The translations under genes were made by a program, and so were the position numbers. A stretch of DNA of 64,000 nucleotides from a virus. Within the stretch, counting starts at the first letter, position 1. Each line of letters starts with the position of its first letter. This document shows, one piece after another, positions 1 through 8,507 of this stretch. The notes under the pieces were generated by a model, which did no database searches, was not told where the DNA came from, and saw only the letters and a program-made list of their open reading frames with translations. The DNA lies in the IMG/VR virus record IMGVR_UViG_3300036831_000148, positions 1-64,000 of that record, one strand, 5' to 3'.

Positions 1-59
1 CCTACACCGAGTTCATCCTGCCGCCCGGCCAGGTGGTGGAGGCCGACATCGAGCCGTAA
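1..59 (+). CDS. C-terminal end of a plus-strand gene entering from the left (partial)
   Basis: Only the last 18 codons are inside the window, reading YTEFILPPGQVVEADIEP and ending in TAA at 57-59. The residues look like real coding sequence and a strong terminator follows 30 bases later, which supports a genuine gene end. No family can be named from so little. The gene runs towards the long minus-strand block, so the two transcription units converge here. Confidence 0.6.
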   Translation, partial: YTEFILPPGQVVEADIEP

Positions 60-88
60 GCTGGCAGTGCCTCGTCTTGGGGACGAAG

Positions 89-129
89 AGAGCCCGCGCC
101 TCCTAGGAGGCGCGGGCTCTTTTATTTTT
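89..129 (+). terminator. Strong intrinsic terminator
   Basis: A perfect 16-bp inverted repeat (89-104 with 105-120) is followed by TTTATTTTT. The U-run lies on the plus side, so it ends the gene stopping at 59. The hairpin would also block leftward transcription physically but has no U-run in that direction. Confidence 0.85.
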
Positions 130-183
130 CCCCGGGACGGGTTACAACTTGAGAGGGACACGTCACCCTCCGAGAGCCCCGTG

Positions 184-390
184 CTAGGCAGAGCGCGGGG
201 CTCTGCCCTTCCGGGGCCAGGTGACCTCCTGCTCTGGCTCGCAAGGGGCACCGCCCTGCCACCGGCGGCGGCACGCCGTCACCCGCAGCGGGCTGCGGCG
301 GAACAACAGCTTGTACGTCGCCCGCAGGCCCTCGTTCCGGTAGACCCTCAGCTCCAGCGTGTGCCAGGCCGCCGGGTGGCCCGTCAGCAC
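184..390 (-). CDS. Small basic protein, last gene of the minus-strand block
   Basis: The 68-residue frame starts at GTG 390, overlapping the stop of the preceding membrane-protein gene, and ends at TAG 184-186. It contains ELRVYRNEGLRATYKLLFRR and is Arg-rich, with no recognised domain. Translational coupling and G/C third positions support coding. A GGCAGAGC/GCTCTGCC hairpin (187-207) covers its last codons and may help end transcription, although no U-run follows. It is probably the final gene of the long leftward unit. Function unknown. Confidence 0.5.
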   Translation of the reverse strand: MLTGHPAAWHTLELRVYRNEGLRATYKLLFRRSPLRVTACRRRWQGGAPCEPEQEVTWPRKGRAPRSA

Positions 391-986
391 TCCGGCGAGT
401 CGCGCGGCGGCCGCGGGTCGATGAACGAGACCGCGGTGACGTAACGGGCCATCACCGAGTCGGAGCCCGGCCGCAGCACCAGGAACGCGGCGGTGAAGGC
501 GGCCGCCCCGGCGGTGCCGGCGGCCAGCCCGAAGAAGTGCGCGAGCACCACCTCGGCGCAGGCCGAGTACACCGCCCGGATCACCAGCCCGCGCCAGAAC
601 AAGAAGCTGCGCGGGCCCTGCCGCCACCAGGGCGCGGGCACCTCGCGGGCGCGCAGCCGGTCCAGGGCGGCGAGCTGGCGCTCGCCCTCCGCCAAGTGCC
701 CCGCCTCGGACCTGCGCTTCGCGCGGGCGCGCAGGTACCCGCCCCAGGTGAAGTACGCCTCCGCCGCGATGAAGACGGCGAGCAGGTCCGATGTCCACCA
801 GGCTGTCAGCGGCAGCGCCATCACCCCGAACACGTACTCGGCCGCCACCAGGGACATCAGCGTCGCGGCCACCGCGAGCACCCCCGCAGTCCGGAAGCGC
901 AGGATGCGCTTGAACGCGCGCACCGCCTCGTCCTCCGCGGTACCGTCCGGGTCGAATCCCCGGGGGTCGTCACTTGCAGCTGTCAT
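384..986 (-). CDS. Membrane protein with about four transmembrane segments
   Basis: This 200-residue protein has a short acidic, Asp/Glu-rich N-terminus and hydrophobic segments near residues 35-55, 57-78, 133-150 and 152-172, separated by an Arg-rich cytoplasmic stretch. The start ATG 986 is backed by GGAGG. Upstream at 1007-1020 lies a near copy of the TTGAC-N4-GTCAA element found at other promoters here, so the gene may have its own promoter. It has no homology I can name. A holin-like or membrane-remodelling role is possible but unsupported. Confidence 0.75.
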   Translation of the reverse strand: MTAASDDPRGFDPDGTAEDEAVRAFKRILRFRTAGVLAVAATLMSLVAAEYVFGVMALPLTAWWTSDLLAVFIAAEAYFTWGGYLRARAKRRSEAGHLAEGERQLAALDRLRAREVPAPWWRQGPRSFLFWRGLVIRAVYSACAEVVLAHFFGLAAGTAGAAAFTAAFLVLRPGSDSVMARYVTAVSFIDPRPPRDSPEC

Positions 987-1006
987 GCCCGGCCTCCGTA
1001 ATTTTC

Positions 1007-1020
1007 TTGGCTCACGTCAA
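1007..1020. promoter_or_regulatory. Near match to the TTGAC-N4-GTCAA element
   Basis: The plus strand reads TTGGC-TCAC-GTCAA, one mismatch from the inverted repeat seen at 48615, 54790 and 54888. It sits 21 bases upstream of the start of the membrane-protein gene at 986. No good -10 box is visible. Confidence 0.3.
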
Positions 1021-1253
1021 GTATTACGCGCGGGGCCGTCCGGCCTGAACTCCTCTGCCGACACCGGGAAGTAAGCGGCGAGGCCCCACGGCACGGAACT
1101 CCAGTAGGTCATCGCCGCGGCGAGCGACGCGAACCGCATCGCCTCCTCCGGCGCCGGCGTCCAGTGAGCGTCTACCGACCCGACGTCCTTCAGGTACCAG
1201 CCGGGGTAGGGCGCCGACTGCGAAGCCCTTATGACGAAAGCCAAGAGAGTCAC
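1017..1253 (-). CDS. Hypothetical 78-residue protein
   Basis: Start GTG 1253 overlaps the stop of the upstream gene (1250-1438) as GTGA, and the GGAGG just before it can serve as ribosome site. The product is aromatic-rich (YPGWYLKDVG, MTYWSSVPWG) and resembles short phage proteins that modify a displayed value or bind a small ligand, but I recognise no family. It overlaps the promoter-like element ahead of the next gene. Confidence 0.65.
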   Translation of the reverse strand: MTLLAFVIRASQSAPYPGWYLKDVGSVDAHWTPAPEEAMRFASLAAAMTYWSSVPWGLAAYFPVSAEEFRPDGPARNT

Positions 1254-1438
1254 CTCCGGACGCTGACGTTACCCCGGCCGGCCTTCTTCGGGACGTAGCC
1301 GGCCGCGTCGCTCTCCGCCTGGCGAGAGCGCTCGGCTTCCAGCCGTTCAAGTTCACGGGCAGTAGCTGCCGACGCGTTTAGCTCAGGGCTGGAGGTGAGC
1401 TCGCCCGGCGGCCGGCAGGGCCTGCGGCTCCTCTTCAC
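1250..1438 (-). CDS. Hypothetical 62-residue charged protein
   Basis: The frame opens at GTG 1438 without a clear ribosome site, so the true start may be further in. The C-terminal half (ELERLEAERSRQAESDAAGY) reads as a short amphipathic helix and ends KKAGRGNVSVRR. It couples to the next gene through a GTGA overlap. No domain was recognised, and a structured non-coding stretch lies directly upstream. Confidence 0.45.
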   Translation of the reverse strand: MKRSRRPCRPPGELTSSPELNASAATARELERLEAERSRQAESDAAGYVPKKAGRGNVSVRR

Positions 1439-1680
1439 GCAAACTGATACGCGCGGCGGCCCCCCTGCCCCTCGCGCGCGTAATTGTTATGCCGGGGCAT
1501 GGCTCGCCCCCTACCCCCGGATTCGAAAAAAAGATCCGGGAGCGGTGGCCCGTGCCCCGGCGAGCTAGCGCCGTCCGCATGGGGAGAGGTGCCCCAAGCC
1601 TTCTCCACCTGTAACGATGCCGAACGACCGACGGCCTGCCCGTCCAAAAAGCGAAAAGCGGCTGTGTCAATGTTCAGCGA

Positions 1681-1742
1681 AACTGTTACTGGTCTCAAGG
1701 CGGAGCATAGCAAAGGCCCCCGGGTTGAGACCAGTAACAGTT
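1681..1742. repeat. Perfect 18-bp inverted repeat, arm A
   Basis: Bases 1681-1698 are the exact reverse complement of 1725-1742, with a 26-base spacer. The right half of the spacer is one arm of a second inverted repeat (1713-1778), so the two stems cannot form at once unless as a pseudoknot. Confidence 0.8.
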
Positions 1743-1778
1743 GCTTGAACGACACAACCGCACTGACCCGGGGGCCTT
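1713..1778. repeat. Perfect 13-bp inverted repeat, arm B, interlocked with arm A
   Basis: Bases 1713-1725 (AAGGCCCCCGGGT) pair exactly with 1766-1778. The 40-base loop contains the right arm of repeat A. The topology is A1-B1-A2-B2, typical of mutually exclusive RNA folds such as attenuators, but a DNA-binding or attachment role is equally possible. Confidence 0.75.
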
Positions 1779-1826
1779 CAGCCAAGAATAGGTGATGGCG
1801 GTGACAGCCGGCAACCGCAATCACCG

Positions 1827-2456
1827 CTACAGGAGCGTCACCTGCGTGCGGAACACCCACGCCACCCCCGGTTCCTTCACCCCGTACCCGCCGGGCGCGG
1901 CCTTGCGGTTGAGCATCACCGGGACCAGCCCGCCGTAGGCCCCGCGCAGCGAGTGGTGCGCCATCGGCCCCGGTGCCCCGGTGCCCCAGCACCACTCCCG
2001 CCAGTCAAAGCAGGCCTCGGCCTCGCTGAAGGTGGCCTGCCCCTCTACCATCCCCGGGGCTACCCGCGGGTAGCTGGCATCCATCGGCCGGTAGAAGCTG
2101 GTGCCCGGTTCCTCGCCAGTGGCATTTGCCAGGTGCACGTGCCCGCTGTCGAACCCGGCCGGGTCGGTGCCCACCCCGAACACCATGCGGCCCTCCGCCA
2201 GCGGGTGCCCGCCGGTGCTGGTGAGCAGCGCCACCAGGTTGGCGCGCCCGGCGTCGGTCACCTTGTTGCCCTCGTCGCGGACGGTACCGCACTCCGGCCC
2301 GGAGCCGATGAACAGCCCGCGCAGGGCGTCGCCGCTGAGGTAGCCGCTGAAGTAGCGGCGGGCGAAGCTCACCTGGTCGGGGCTGTACTTCTCGATCAGG
2401 CAGACCGGGTGCCAGTTAAAGCCGTCGCGGCGGCCAGGAGGCGGAAAGGCGTTCAC
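1827..2456 (-). CDS. Tail-tip or fibre protein, paralogue of the 10043-10696 product
   Basis: I place the start at GTG 2456, giving 209 residues, because upstream sequence in this frame lacks coding character. The protein has the layout of a widespread phage tail/fibre family: a mid-protein VGTDPAGFDSG segment, then TSFYRP, then ATFSEAEACFDWREWCWGTG, and a C-terminal beta segment ending AWVFRTQVTLL. The product of 10043-10696 shares this order (VGTSAIAP, TSYYQL, FAWNEFGTDNG, TWTATETISFGF). It is probably part of the distal tail. It is divergent with the DivIVA-like gene at 2638. Confidence 0.65.
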   Translation of the reverse strand: MNAFPPPGRRDGFNWHPVCLIEKYSPDQVSFARRYFSGYLSGDALRGLFIGSGPECGTVRDEGNKVTDAGRANLVALLTSTGGHPLAEGRMVFGVGTDPAGFDSGHVHLANATGEEPGTSFYRPMDASYPRVAPGMVEGQATFSEAEACFDWREWCWGTGAPGPMAHHSLRGAYGGLVPVMLNRKAAPGGYGVKEPGVAWVFRTQVTLL

Positions 2457-2637
2457 GCCCGGCTTATCGTCGCCCGGCCCGGGTCCCGGGGCCGGCTTGC
2501 GTTCGGGCAAGCAACTGCCGGCCACCCAGCCTGGTGTTAAGCTCCGCCTTGTGCCCGGGCGGGGAAGTGCCCGGTCGCGACGCACGCACAGGGCCCCGGG
2601 CGGTGCTGGCTGCTGTCCCGGGGCAGGGAGGGACACC

Positions 2638-3306
2638 ATGACTAGCACAGCCCTGCTCGGCGCGCCCCGGTTCACCGGCGAGAGCGCGCGGCGGGCGCAG
2701 TTCGCGGCCCAGATGCTGGGCGGCTACCGGGTCGCGGACGTGGAGGCATTCCGCACCGCCGCGGCTACCGCGCTTGACCAGTTGGCCCGGGAGCTGGCGC
2801 AGCACGCTGACGCCAACGCCGAGCTCGTCCGGGAGGTGCAGCGGCTAGGCGCGCCGCGGCGGCCTACCCCCGGCCAGGGCATGCCCGCGGCGCCACCGCG
2901 CCAGGACATCGCCCGCTCGGCGGCGGGCATCCTGGCCAACGCCCAGGCCACGGCGGACGACGCGGTAGGGCGCGCCCGCGCGGAGGCTGAGCGCATCATG
3001 GCTGCCGCGCGGCACGACGCGGGCCAGTTGACGGAGCACGCGCGGGCGCAGGCGGGGGAGCTGCTGGACCGCGCCCGGTCCGATGCCGAGGAGCACACCA
3101 GGCAGGCCGCCGAGGAGACCGCCGCCGAGCGGGCCAAGATCATCGCCGAGGCCTCCGGCGAGGCCGAGCGCCGGGTGGACTTCCTGACCTCGCTCGCGAA
3201 AGTGATGCAGGCCGGCCTGGAGGGCAGCGTGGAGGCCCTGCTGAAAAGGCTCGGCGAGTGGGAGCAGCAGGCGCGCGACGGGCACATGGCCCCGGTCACG
3301 GGGTAA
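2638..3306 (+). CDS. DivIVA-like coiled-coil protein
   Basis: This 222-residue product starts at ATG 2638 behind a GGGAGGG ribosome site. Residues 15-60 match the DivIVA N-terminal pattern, with GYRVADVEAFRTAAATALDQ corresponding to the GYdvdeVDaFL signature, followed by a heptad-rich helix. After a Pro/Gly linker (about 75-90) a long Ala/Glu/Arg coiled coil runs from 95 to 215. In actinobacteria DivIVA/Wag31 marks cell poles and directs wall growth. It is one of few plus-strand genes and overlaps the next minus-strand gene tail to tail (3296-3306), so it is probably transcribed on its own, perhaps early. It could interfere with host polar growth or organise phage factories; both are inference. 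Confidence 0.7.
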   Translation: MTSTALLGAPRFTGESARRAQFAAQMLGGYRVADVEAFRTAAATALDQLARELAQHADANAELVREVQRLGAPRRPTPGQGMPAAPPRQDIARSAAGILANAQATADDAVGRARAEAERIMAAARHDAGQLTEHARAQAGELLDRARSDAEEHTRQAAEETAAERAKIIAEASGEAERRVDFLTSLAKVMQAGLEGSVEALLKRLGEWEQQARDGHMAPVTG

Positions 3307-3520
3307 CGGCCTGGGAGGCTTCCCCCCTTACCAGGGACTGGGCCCGCTCGCGCTCCTGCGACTCTGCCAGCGCGACCTCAAGCATCACGACCTTGGTGAT
3401 TTCCTCCGCCAGCCGCAGCTTGAGCCCGGCGATTACCCGGCCCACGTCAACGCGCAGGTCAGGGGACATTGCAGGGGCGGCAACAGGGGCGGGCGGGCCG
3501 GGCGTAGTCATGCCCGGCAT
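3296..3520 (-). CDS. Hypothetical 74-residue helical protein
   Basis: After a Pro/Ala-rich N-terminus the chain is one amphipathic helix (residues 22-62, GRVIAGLKLRLAEEITKVVM and onward). Start could be ATG 3520 or ATG 3511; neither has a strong ribosome site. It follows the giant tail protein by 12 bases and its 3' end overlaps the opposing DivIVA-like gene. No family recognised. Confidence 0.55.
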   Translation of the reverse strand: MPGMTTPGPPAPVAAPAMSPDLRVDVGRVIAGLKLRLAEEITKVVMLEVALAESQERERAQSLVRGEASQAVTP

Positions 3521-3531
3521 GATCGGCCCGG

Positions 3532-6500
3532 CTAGTCCATCGGGATGAGCACGTGGAAGAAGACCTCGATGTTAGACAGTTGGAGGCCCACTACCGTGAT
3601 GTTCCCGGCGACGTCCACGAACAGCCACGGCGCGTTAGGCGCCGGGTTGGAGAACTGGCCCCAGCTCGCGGGCCGGTTGTGGTCCTGCGACGGGATGTAG
3701 CCGGACCCTAGCACCGCGCAGGTGCTGGTGCCGGTGGCCGAGGCGTTGATGATGTCCGCCTCGATCTCGATCCACCCGGCGCCCATGGGCAGCAGCCGGT
3801 ACCGCAGCGTGTTGATGCCGAACCCGCCGCCGCCCCAGCCGTTGATCAGCGTCGGGAACTGCCAGACTTCCGCCACCGCCGGGTTCGAGTTGGACGTGCC
3901 GGTGCCGGGGTGCACCCCGTCGATCCGGCTGGCTGCCTGCGTGGTGCCGTAGCAGCCGACGGTGAGCATGTTCCACGCCAGGTTGCTGGTGTCGATGTAG
4001 CGGTGGTCGGCGTGCGCCGGGGTGGACCCGCCCCCCTGGAACGAGTAGTAGATCGTCTGCACTGAGTCCGTGAAGCCCGTCGCCGCCAGGGCCGGGCCTG
4101 AGACGTCCAGTTGCCCGGTGCTGCTGGGGCTGGACGCGGCGATGTTGGGCGGGCTGAGGAAGAAGCTGAGCGGGAAGATCGGGAACTGCAGCTCGGCCGC
4201 GCTGCCGGGCCCGCCGGCCGACGGCACCAGGGCGATCTGCGGGCTGCCGGTGACGCCGACGGTCAGGCCCTTGGGTACCGTGTTGCCGAACGCGTCGGTG
4301 GTCGCGGCGGCAGATACCGTCATGATGAGGTTTCCGCTGCCCGGGGTGCCCGAGTACGTCAGGAACTCGCCGGCGGTTCCGGTGGCGACGAACGTCGCGC
4401 CGGTAATGGTGGTGGCGTTGACGATGCCGGCGACCACGATGCCGGCGGCCAGCTTCGCGGCGGTGATGGTGTTGGCGGCGATCTGGGTGGCGGTGATGGT
4501 CGCGGCCGCAATCTGCGCCGCGGTGATGGTGTTGGCGGCGATCTGGGAGGCCGTGATCGTATTGGCGGCGATCTGGCCTGCAGTGATGGTGTTAGCGGCG
4601 ATCTGGTTGGCCGCCACCGAGCCCGCCGCCAGCAACTGCCCGGGAACCTGCCCGGCCGCGACCGCGCCGGTGACGTAGACGGTCACCCCGGAGGCGACCG
4701 GGCCGACCACCTGGTCCGCAGTGGTCACGCCGCCCGGGCAGGTTCCCACCACGGTCACCGGAGTCCAGGCGGTGGGCGCGCAGGAGACGGTGGACGTGCC
4801 GCCGCTCCAGTTGAACCCGGCCGCCACCGTCACCGCCGAGCCGGACGGGTTGTAGACCCAGGCGGTCATCGCGTACGGCTCGCCCGGGGTGACCTGGAAC
4901 GGGGCAGGCGAGCCGGTCATCAGGCAGTTGGCCGCAGTGGAGGTGAGAACTGCGGCGTACTGCGGGTGCCCCGGCGCCCCGGCCGGGGGCGACGCCGTGG
5001 CGGACAGCGTGCCGTTGACCACCGCCCAGCCGGTGAGGTCGCCGCCGTTGAAGAACGGGTTCGGGTTGAGCGCGGTGGCGCCGGCGCTGGCGCCCAGCAG
5101 GCTGGCCGGGAGCTGCCCGGTCAGGTCGGTGGTGGGCAGCCCGGCCACCGCCACGCTGACGGCCGTGGTGGGGGGCGACGCGACGCCGGCGGTGGTCAGC
5201 GCCACCAGCTTCACGTAGTAGGTGGCGCTCACCGTCAGGCCGCTGATCGACAGCGTGCCCGCCGTCGCCAGCGTTCCCACCAGCGTGGCGACAGACGGCG
5301 TGAAGCCGGCGGAGGTGCCGACGTGCACCTGCACGTACTGGAAGTTGGCCAGCGGGGCCACCCCGCCGAGCAGGCCGTCCCAGGTCACCTGCAGGCCCTG
5401 CACGATGCCGATGGCCGCGGGCACGTCCGGGGTGGCGGGCGCCCCGCCGCCACTGTCCACCGTGGTCACCGTGCCGTCGCCCTGCAGGCCGATGACCGTG
5501 GTCCCGTTGCCGGTGTTCACCACCACGGAGGTGTCGCTGACCGAGGTGGACCCGGTAGGGGTCTGCACGGTGACCGGGACCATCGTGCCGGTGACCGGGT
5601 CGGTGCTGCCCGCGTGCTGGTACTGGCCGGTCCCCGGGTTGTAGACGAGCGGCGCGTTCGCCATGGTGGACCCGGCCGAGCCGCCGGCCACGTCGGCCAG
5701 GCTGTTCAGCGTGGCTGCCGGGGAGAAGTACGTGGGCACCTGGCCGGTGCCGTACTTGGAGGGCGCCACCGGGCTGGTGCCCAGCGCGTTGACGAACTTG
5801 CCGCCCAGCTTGTCGGCGATGTACTGGAGCTGCTCGGCCAGCCACTGGATGTAGGACAGGAACGTGAGCTCGTGCGTCTCGGCGCCGGTGGCGTCCACCT
5901 GCACCGCGATGCCGACGACGCGCACCGTGTCCACACCGGAGAAGTCCGGCCGCTCCAGCCCCACCCAGTCGCCGACATCGAAGTTATCGAAGACCGTCTT
6001 GCCGGGCAGGTTGGGTACCAGGGTGAACGTCCACGACACGATCTCGGTCTCGTTCTGCCCCAGCGCCGCGGCGCTGGCGTACGCCATGGACACCGGGTCA
6101 ACCTGCGCCGAGGCCTGGAACCAGGTTTCCCGCTGCCCCCACTCGGCAGCGAACGACGGGCTGAACGCGGAGATCTCGTGCCCGTCGGCGTTCTCCCCGC
6201 CGAGCAGGGTGGTGATCTGGTCCCGGGCCCGGACCCGCTGCCGGCTCATGACGTCCACGCCGTCGCGGAAGACGAGGTAACCCGAGCGGTCCACGCCGAT
6301 GCCGACCTCGCCGGGCGACGGCTGGCCGACCCGGAGCTGGAAGCCGGGGTCCATCACGTAGTCCGCGTTTACCACCGCCGCGGCGCTCTGCAGGAACGAG
6401 TACAGGTCGGTGCCGTTGGTGGCCTGCACGTTCTGGATGTCCGACCAGGGCCGGCCGTAGCTGTCGGCCGCCTCGGTCACGTTGGAGGTGACGAACGGGA

Positions 6501-8475
6501 TGGTGCCCCGGTCCTGGGCAGCGGTGAACTGGTCGTACCACACGCCCATCAGCGACTCGCCCAGGTAGATGGCCCCCTGGTAGCTGGGCGTGGTGACGTT
6601 CGAGTTCAGGTTGGTGATCTGCGCGAACTGGGTGGTGCTGTCCGGGCTGAAGTAGGCCGCCTCGAACACCAGCCGGGTGTTGGTGGCGTCCCACGGGTGC
6701 ACGCGCTGCCACTGCAGCGTCCAGGCCTGCCCGTCAGGGCTGGTCCACCAGTAGAACGTGCCCGGCCCGCCGCCCGAGCCTGCCTGCTCGGTGATCATCC
6801 AGTAAGCGTGCTGCTGGCTGTCGTAAGCGGGGAAGAACGTGGTGAACTGCCCGTCCGGCCCGCTGTACTGGCCGTAGAACGAGGTGCCGTCGATGGCGAT
6901 CATCACGTAGTAGCGCGAGCCGGCCGGGGCGGTGTTGGAGATCACGTACATCTGGGTGATCTGCGACCCGTCCAGCCCGGTGCCGAACGGCTGCGGGTTC
7001 CCCGAGTCGGTGGCCGTGGAGGCGGCGCCCACCGGGGTCATCTGCACCGACACCAGCGTGTCGGTGAAGTCCCAGGCCGTTGACTCAAGGAACGCCCCGC
7101 CGGTGGAGGCGATCATGGTCAGCGAGCCGGACGGCATCAGCGTGCCCAGGGCGTACCCGACGCCGCCCGGGTAGCTGTACAGGTTGGCGATCGGCGTGAT
7201 GTAGATCTGGTCAGCCGGGGAGACGGTGGTCCAGATGCTGGTGTCGATCACCGGGTTGCCGTTGACGTCTACCTCGTCAAAGCTGTCCAGCAGGCCGTCC
7301 ATCTTCAGGATGATGTCCGGGAAGCCCTGCGGCGCCACCATCGCCCACTTGAGGGTGGCGATGGTGCCCGGCCCGGTGACGGTCACTTGGCGCTGCTCAG
7401 ACGGGTCGGTTAGCTGCTCGGTGATGGTCTCGCCGAGGAAGTCAAACCGGCACACCCCGTCCTTCCAGACCTGCCACAGGCACTCCTCGTCCAGCAGGGT
7501 GGACGTGGGCAGCCCGCCGGGCAGCGTCACCTCCTCCCACCACGGGTCATCCTGGGACAGCGTCACCGTGCCCGAGCCGATGTCGTCCAGTTGGCGGACG
7601 AACTGCCAGTTCATCAGCATCGAGCCCGGGATGACGGCCAGCACCGTGACGTAGTCGGCCCCGGAGATGACCACGATCTCCCAGCTGTTCCCGAGCGCCG
7701 ACGGGGTGACCGAGCCGGCCCCGGACGGCCCGCCCTGGTACCCGGGCGGCAGGGTGTACCGCCCGCCGCCGCCCGGGAACGGGCTGACGAACGTGCCGCC
7801 GGCGCCCTTGACGATGGCCATCGAGTCGGTCGCGCCGGCGGCGTCTGCGGCCGGGGCGGTGATGGGCACCGGGAACGACATCGCCTCCCGTGCGCCCGCG
7901 ACGTCGGCCGAGGGGGCGGCGGCGTGGACGGAGATGGCGTCCGTTGCGCCCGCGGTGTCCGGGACAGCCGGGGCCGATGTCACCGTCAGCTTGTCGGTCA
8001 CGCCCGCGATGTCGGCCGAGGGGGCGGTGACGGTGATGGCCATGTCCTCGCGGGCACCTGCGATGTCGGCCGAGGGGGCCACCGCCGTGATGGCCATCGT
8101 GTCGGTGGCCCCCGCGTTGTCGGGCGTGGCCGGGCCGACGGTGATGGCCATCGTGTCGGCCGCGCCCGCGGTGTCGGCGGAGGCGCTGGTGGCCGTGACG
8201 GCCATCGAGTCAACGGCGGCGGCCTTGTCGGTGGCCGGTGCCGCCACGCTTGACGTCAGGCTGTCCAGGGCCCCGGCGACGTCGGCCCCGGCGACGGCGA
8301 TGACGATCGAGTCAACGGCGCCCGCGACGTCGGCCTGCGGCGCGACGACGGCAACGGACTGCGCGTCGGCCGCCGCGCCCTCGTCGGCCTGGGACACCGG
8401 GACCGGGGCGAGGATGGTCACCGGCCGGACGAGTACGTACGCCTTAGCGGGCTGGCTGCGGCCTAGCCGGGACAC
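3532..8475 (-). CDS. Giant tail-tip/fibre protein (Gp37-like hub fused to fibre domains)
   Basis: The 1647-residue protein starts at GTG 8475 behind AAGGAGGTGAGC. Residues 28-235 hold about ten imperfect repeats of a 16-18 residue unit of the type SADIAGATDTMAITV. A hub-like domain follows (about 270-860), resembling ReqiPepy6 Gp37-type tail proteins. Then come a fibronectin type III-like domain (about 980-1080), a carbohydrate-binding-like beta domain (NPFFNGGDLTGWAVVNG, about 1120-1260), five copies of the decapeptide QIAANTITAG type (about 1285-1345), typical of trimeric fibre shafts, and a beta-rich C-terminal receptor-type domain. It lies downstream of the Dit and tape measure genes, where the host-recognition apparatus is expected. 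Confidence 0.8.
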   Translation of the reverse strand: MSRLGRSQPAKAYVLVRPVTILAPVPVSQADEGAAADAQSVAVVAPQADVAGAVDSIVIAVAGADVAGALDSLTSSVAAPATDKAAAVDSMAVTATSASADTAGAADTMAITVGPATPDNAGATDTMAITAVAPSADIAGAREDMAITVTAPSADIAGVTDKLTVTSAPAVPDTAGATDAISVHAAAPSADVAGAREAMSFPVPITAPAADAAGATDSMAIVKGAGGTFVSPFPGGGGRYTLPPGYQGGPSGAGSVTPSALGNSWEIVVISGADYVTVLAVIPGSMLMNWQFVRQLDDIGSGTVTLSQDDPWWEEVTLPGGLPTSTLLDEECLWQVWKDGVCRFDFLGETITEQLTDPSEQRQVTVTGPGTIATLKWAMVAPQGFPDIILKMDGLLDSFDEVDVNGNPVIDTSIWTTVSPADQIYITPIANLYSYPGGVGYALGTLMPSGSLTMIASTGGAFLESTAWDFTDTLVSVQMTPVGAASTATDSGNPQPFGTGLDGSQITQMYVISNTAPAGSRYYVMIAIDGTSFYGQYSGPDGQFTTFFPAYDSQQHAYWMITEQAGSGGGPGTFYWWTSPDGQAWTLQWQRVHPWDATNTRLVFEAAYFSPDSTTQFAQITNLNSNVTTPSYQGAIYLGESLMGVWYDQFTAAQDRGTIPFVTSNVTEAADSYGRPWSDIQNVQATNGTDLYSFLQSAAAVVNADYVMDPGFQLRVGQPSPGEVGIGVDRSGYLVFRDGVDVMSRQRVRARDQITTLLGGENADGHEISAFSPSFAAEWGQRETWFQASAQVDPVSMAYASAAALGQNETEIVSWTFTLVPNLPGKTVFDNFDVGDWVGLERPDFSGVDTVRVVGIAVQVDATGAETHELTFLSYIQWLAEQLQYIADKLGGKFVNALGTSPVAPSKYGTGQVPTYFSPAATLNSLADVAGGSAGSTMANAPLVYNPGTGQYQHAGSTDPVTGTMVPVTVQTPTGSTSVSDTSVVVNTGNGTTVIGLQGDGTVTTVDSGGGAPATPDVPAAIGIVQGLQVTWDGLLGGVAPLANFQYVQVHVGTSAGFTPSVATLVGTLATAGTLSISGLTVSATYYVKLVALTTAGVASPPTTAVSVAVAGLPTTDLTGQLPASLLGASAGATALNPNPFFNGGDLTGWAVVNGTLSATASPPAGAPGHPQYAAVLTSTAANCLMTGSPAPFQVTPGEPYAMTAWVYNPSGSAVTVAAGFNWSGGTSTVSCAPTAWTPVTVVGTCPGGVTTADQVVGPVASGVTVYVTGAVAAGQVPGQLLAAGSVAANQIAANTITAGQIAANTITASQIAANTITAAQIAAATITATQIAANTITAAKLAAGIVVAGIVNATTITGATFVATGTAGEFLTYSGTPGSGNLIMTVSAAATTDAFGNTVPKGLTVGVTGSPQIALVPSAGGPGSAAELQFPIFPLSFFLSPPNIAASSPSSTGQLDVSGPALAATGFTDSVQTIYYSFQGGGSTPAHADHRYIDTSNLAWNMLTVGCYGTTQAASRIDGVHPGTGTSNSNPAVAEVWQFPTLINGWGGGGFGINTLRYRLLPMGAGWIEIEADIINASATGTSTCAVLGSGYIPSQDHNRPASWGQFSNPAPNAPWLFVDVAGNITVVGLQLSNIEVFFHVLIPMD

Positions 8476-8507
8476 TGCTCACCTCCTTCCGGCGCCTGCC
8501 GGGCCTG

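Larger units (their letters stand above)
1439..1826. other. 388-base stretch without a credible gene
   Basis: No frame here has coding character. It holds the two overlapping inverted repeats listed separately (1681-1742 and 1713-1778), a smaller CCCGGAT/ATCCGGG hairpin near 1516-1541 whose loop carries seven A, and runs of A/T unusual for this genome. It separates the tail gene ending at 1827 from the four small genes to the left. Confidence 0.6.

Noticed and set aside
187-207. GGCAGAGC/GCTCTGCC hairpin as terminator of the late operon
   Set aside because: It lies inside the last codons of the 68-residue gene and has no U-run; kept only as a remark.
1484-1795. Plus-strand 103-codon frame in the non-coding stretch
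   Set aside because: Weak codon bias and it is made mostly of the inverted-repeat sequence.
4111-7083. A 990-codon open frame on the plus strand opposite the tail protein
   Set aside because: It is Arg/Gly/His-rich with repeated AGDGVGGDLGG-type runs, the usual shadow of a high-G+C gene, and has no ribosome site.
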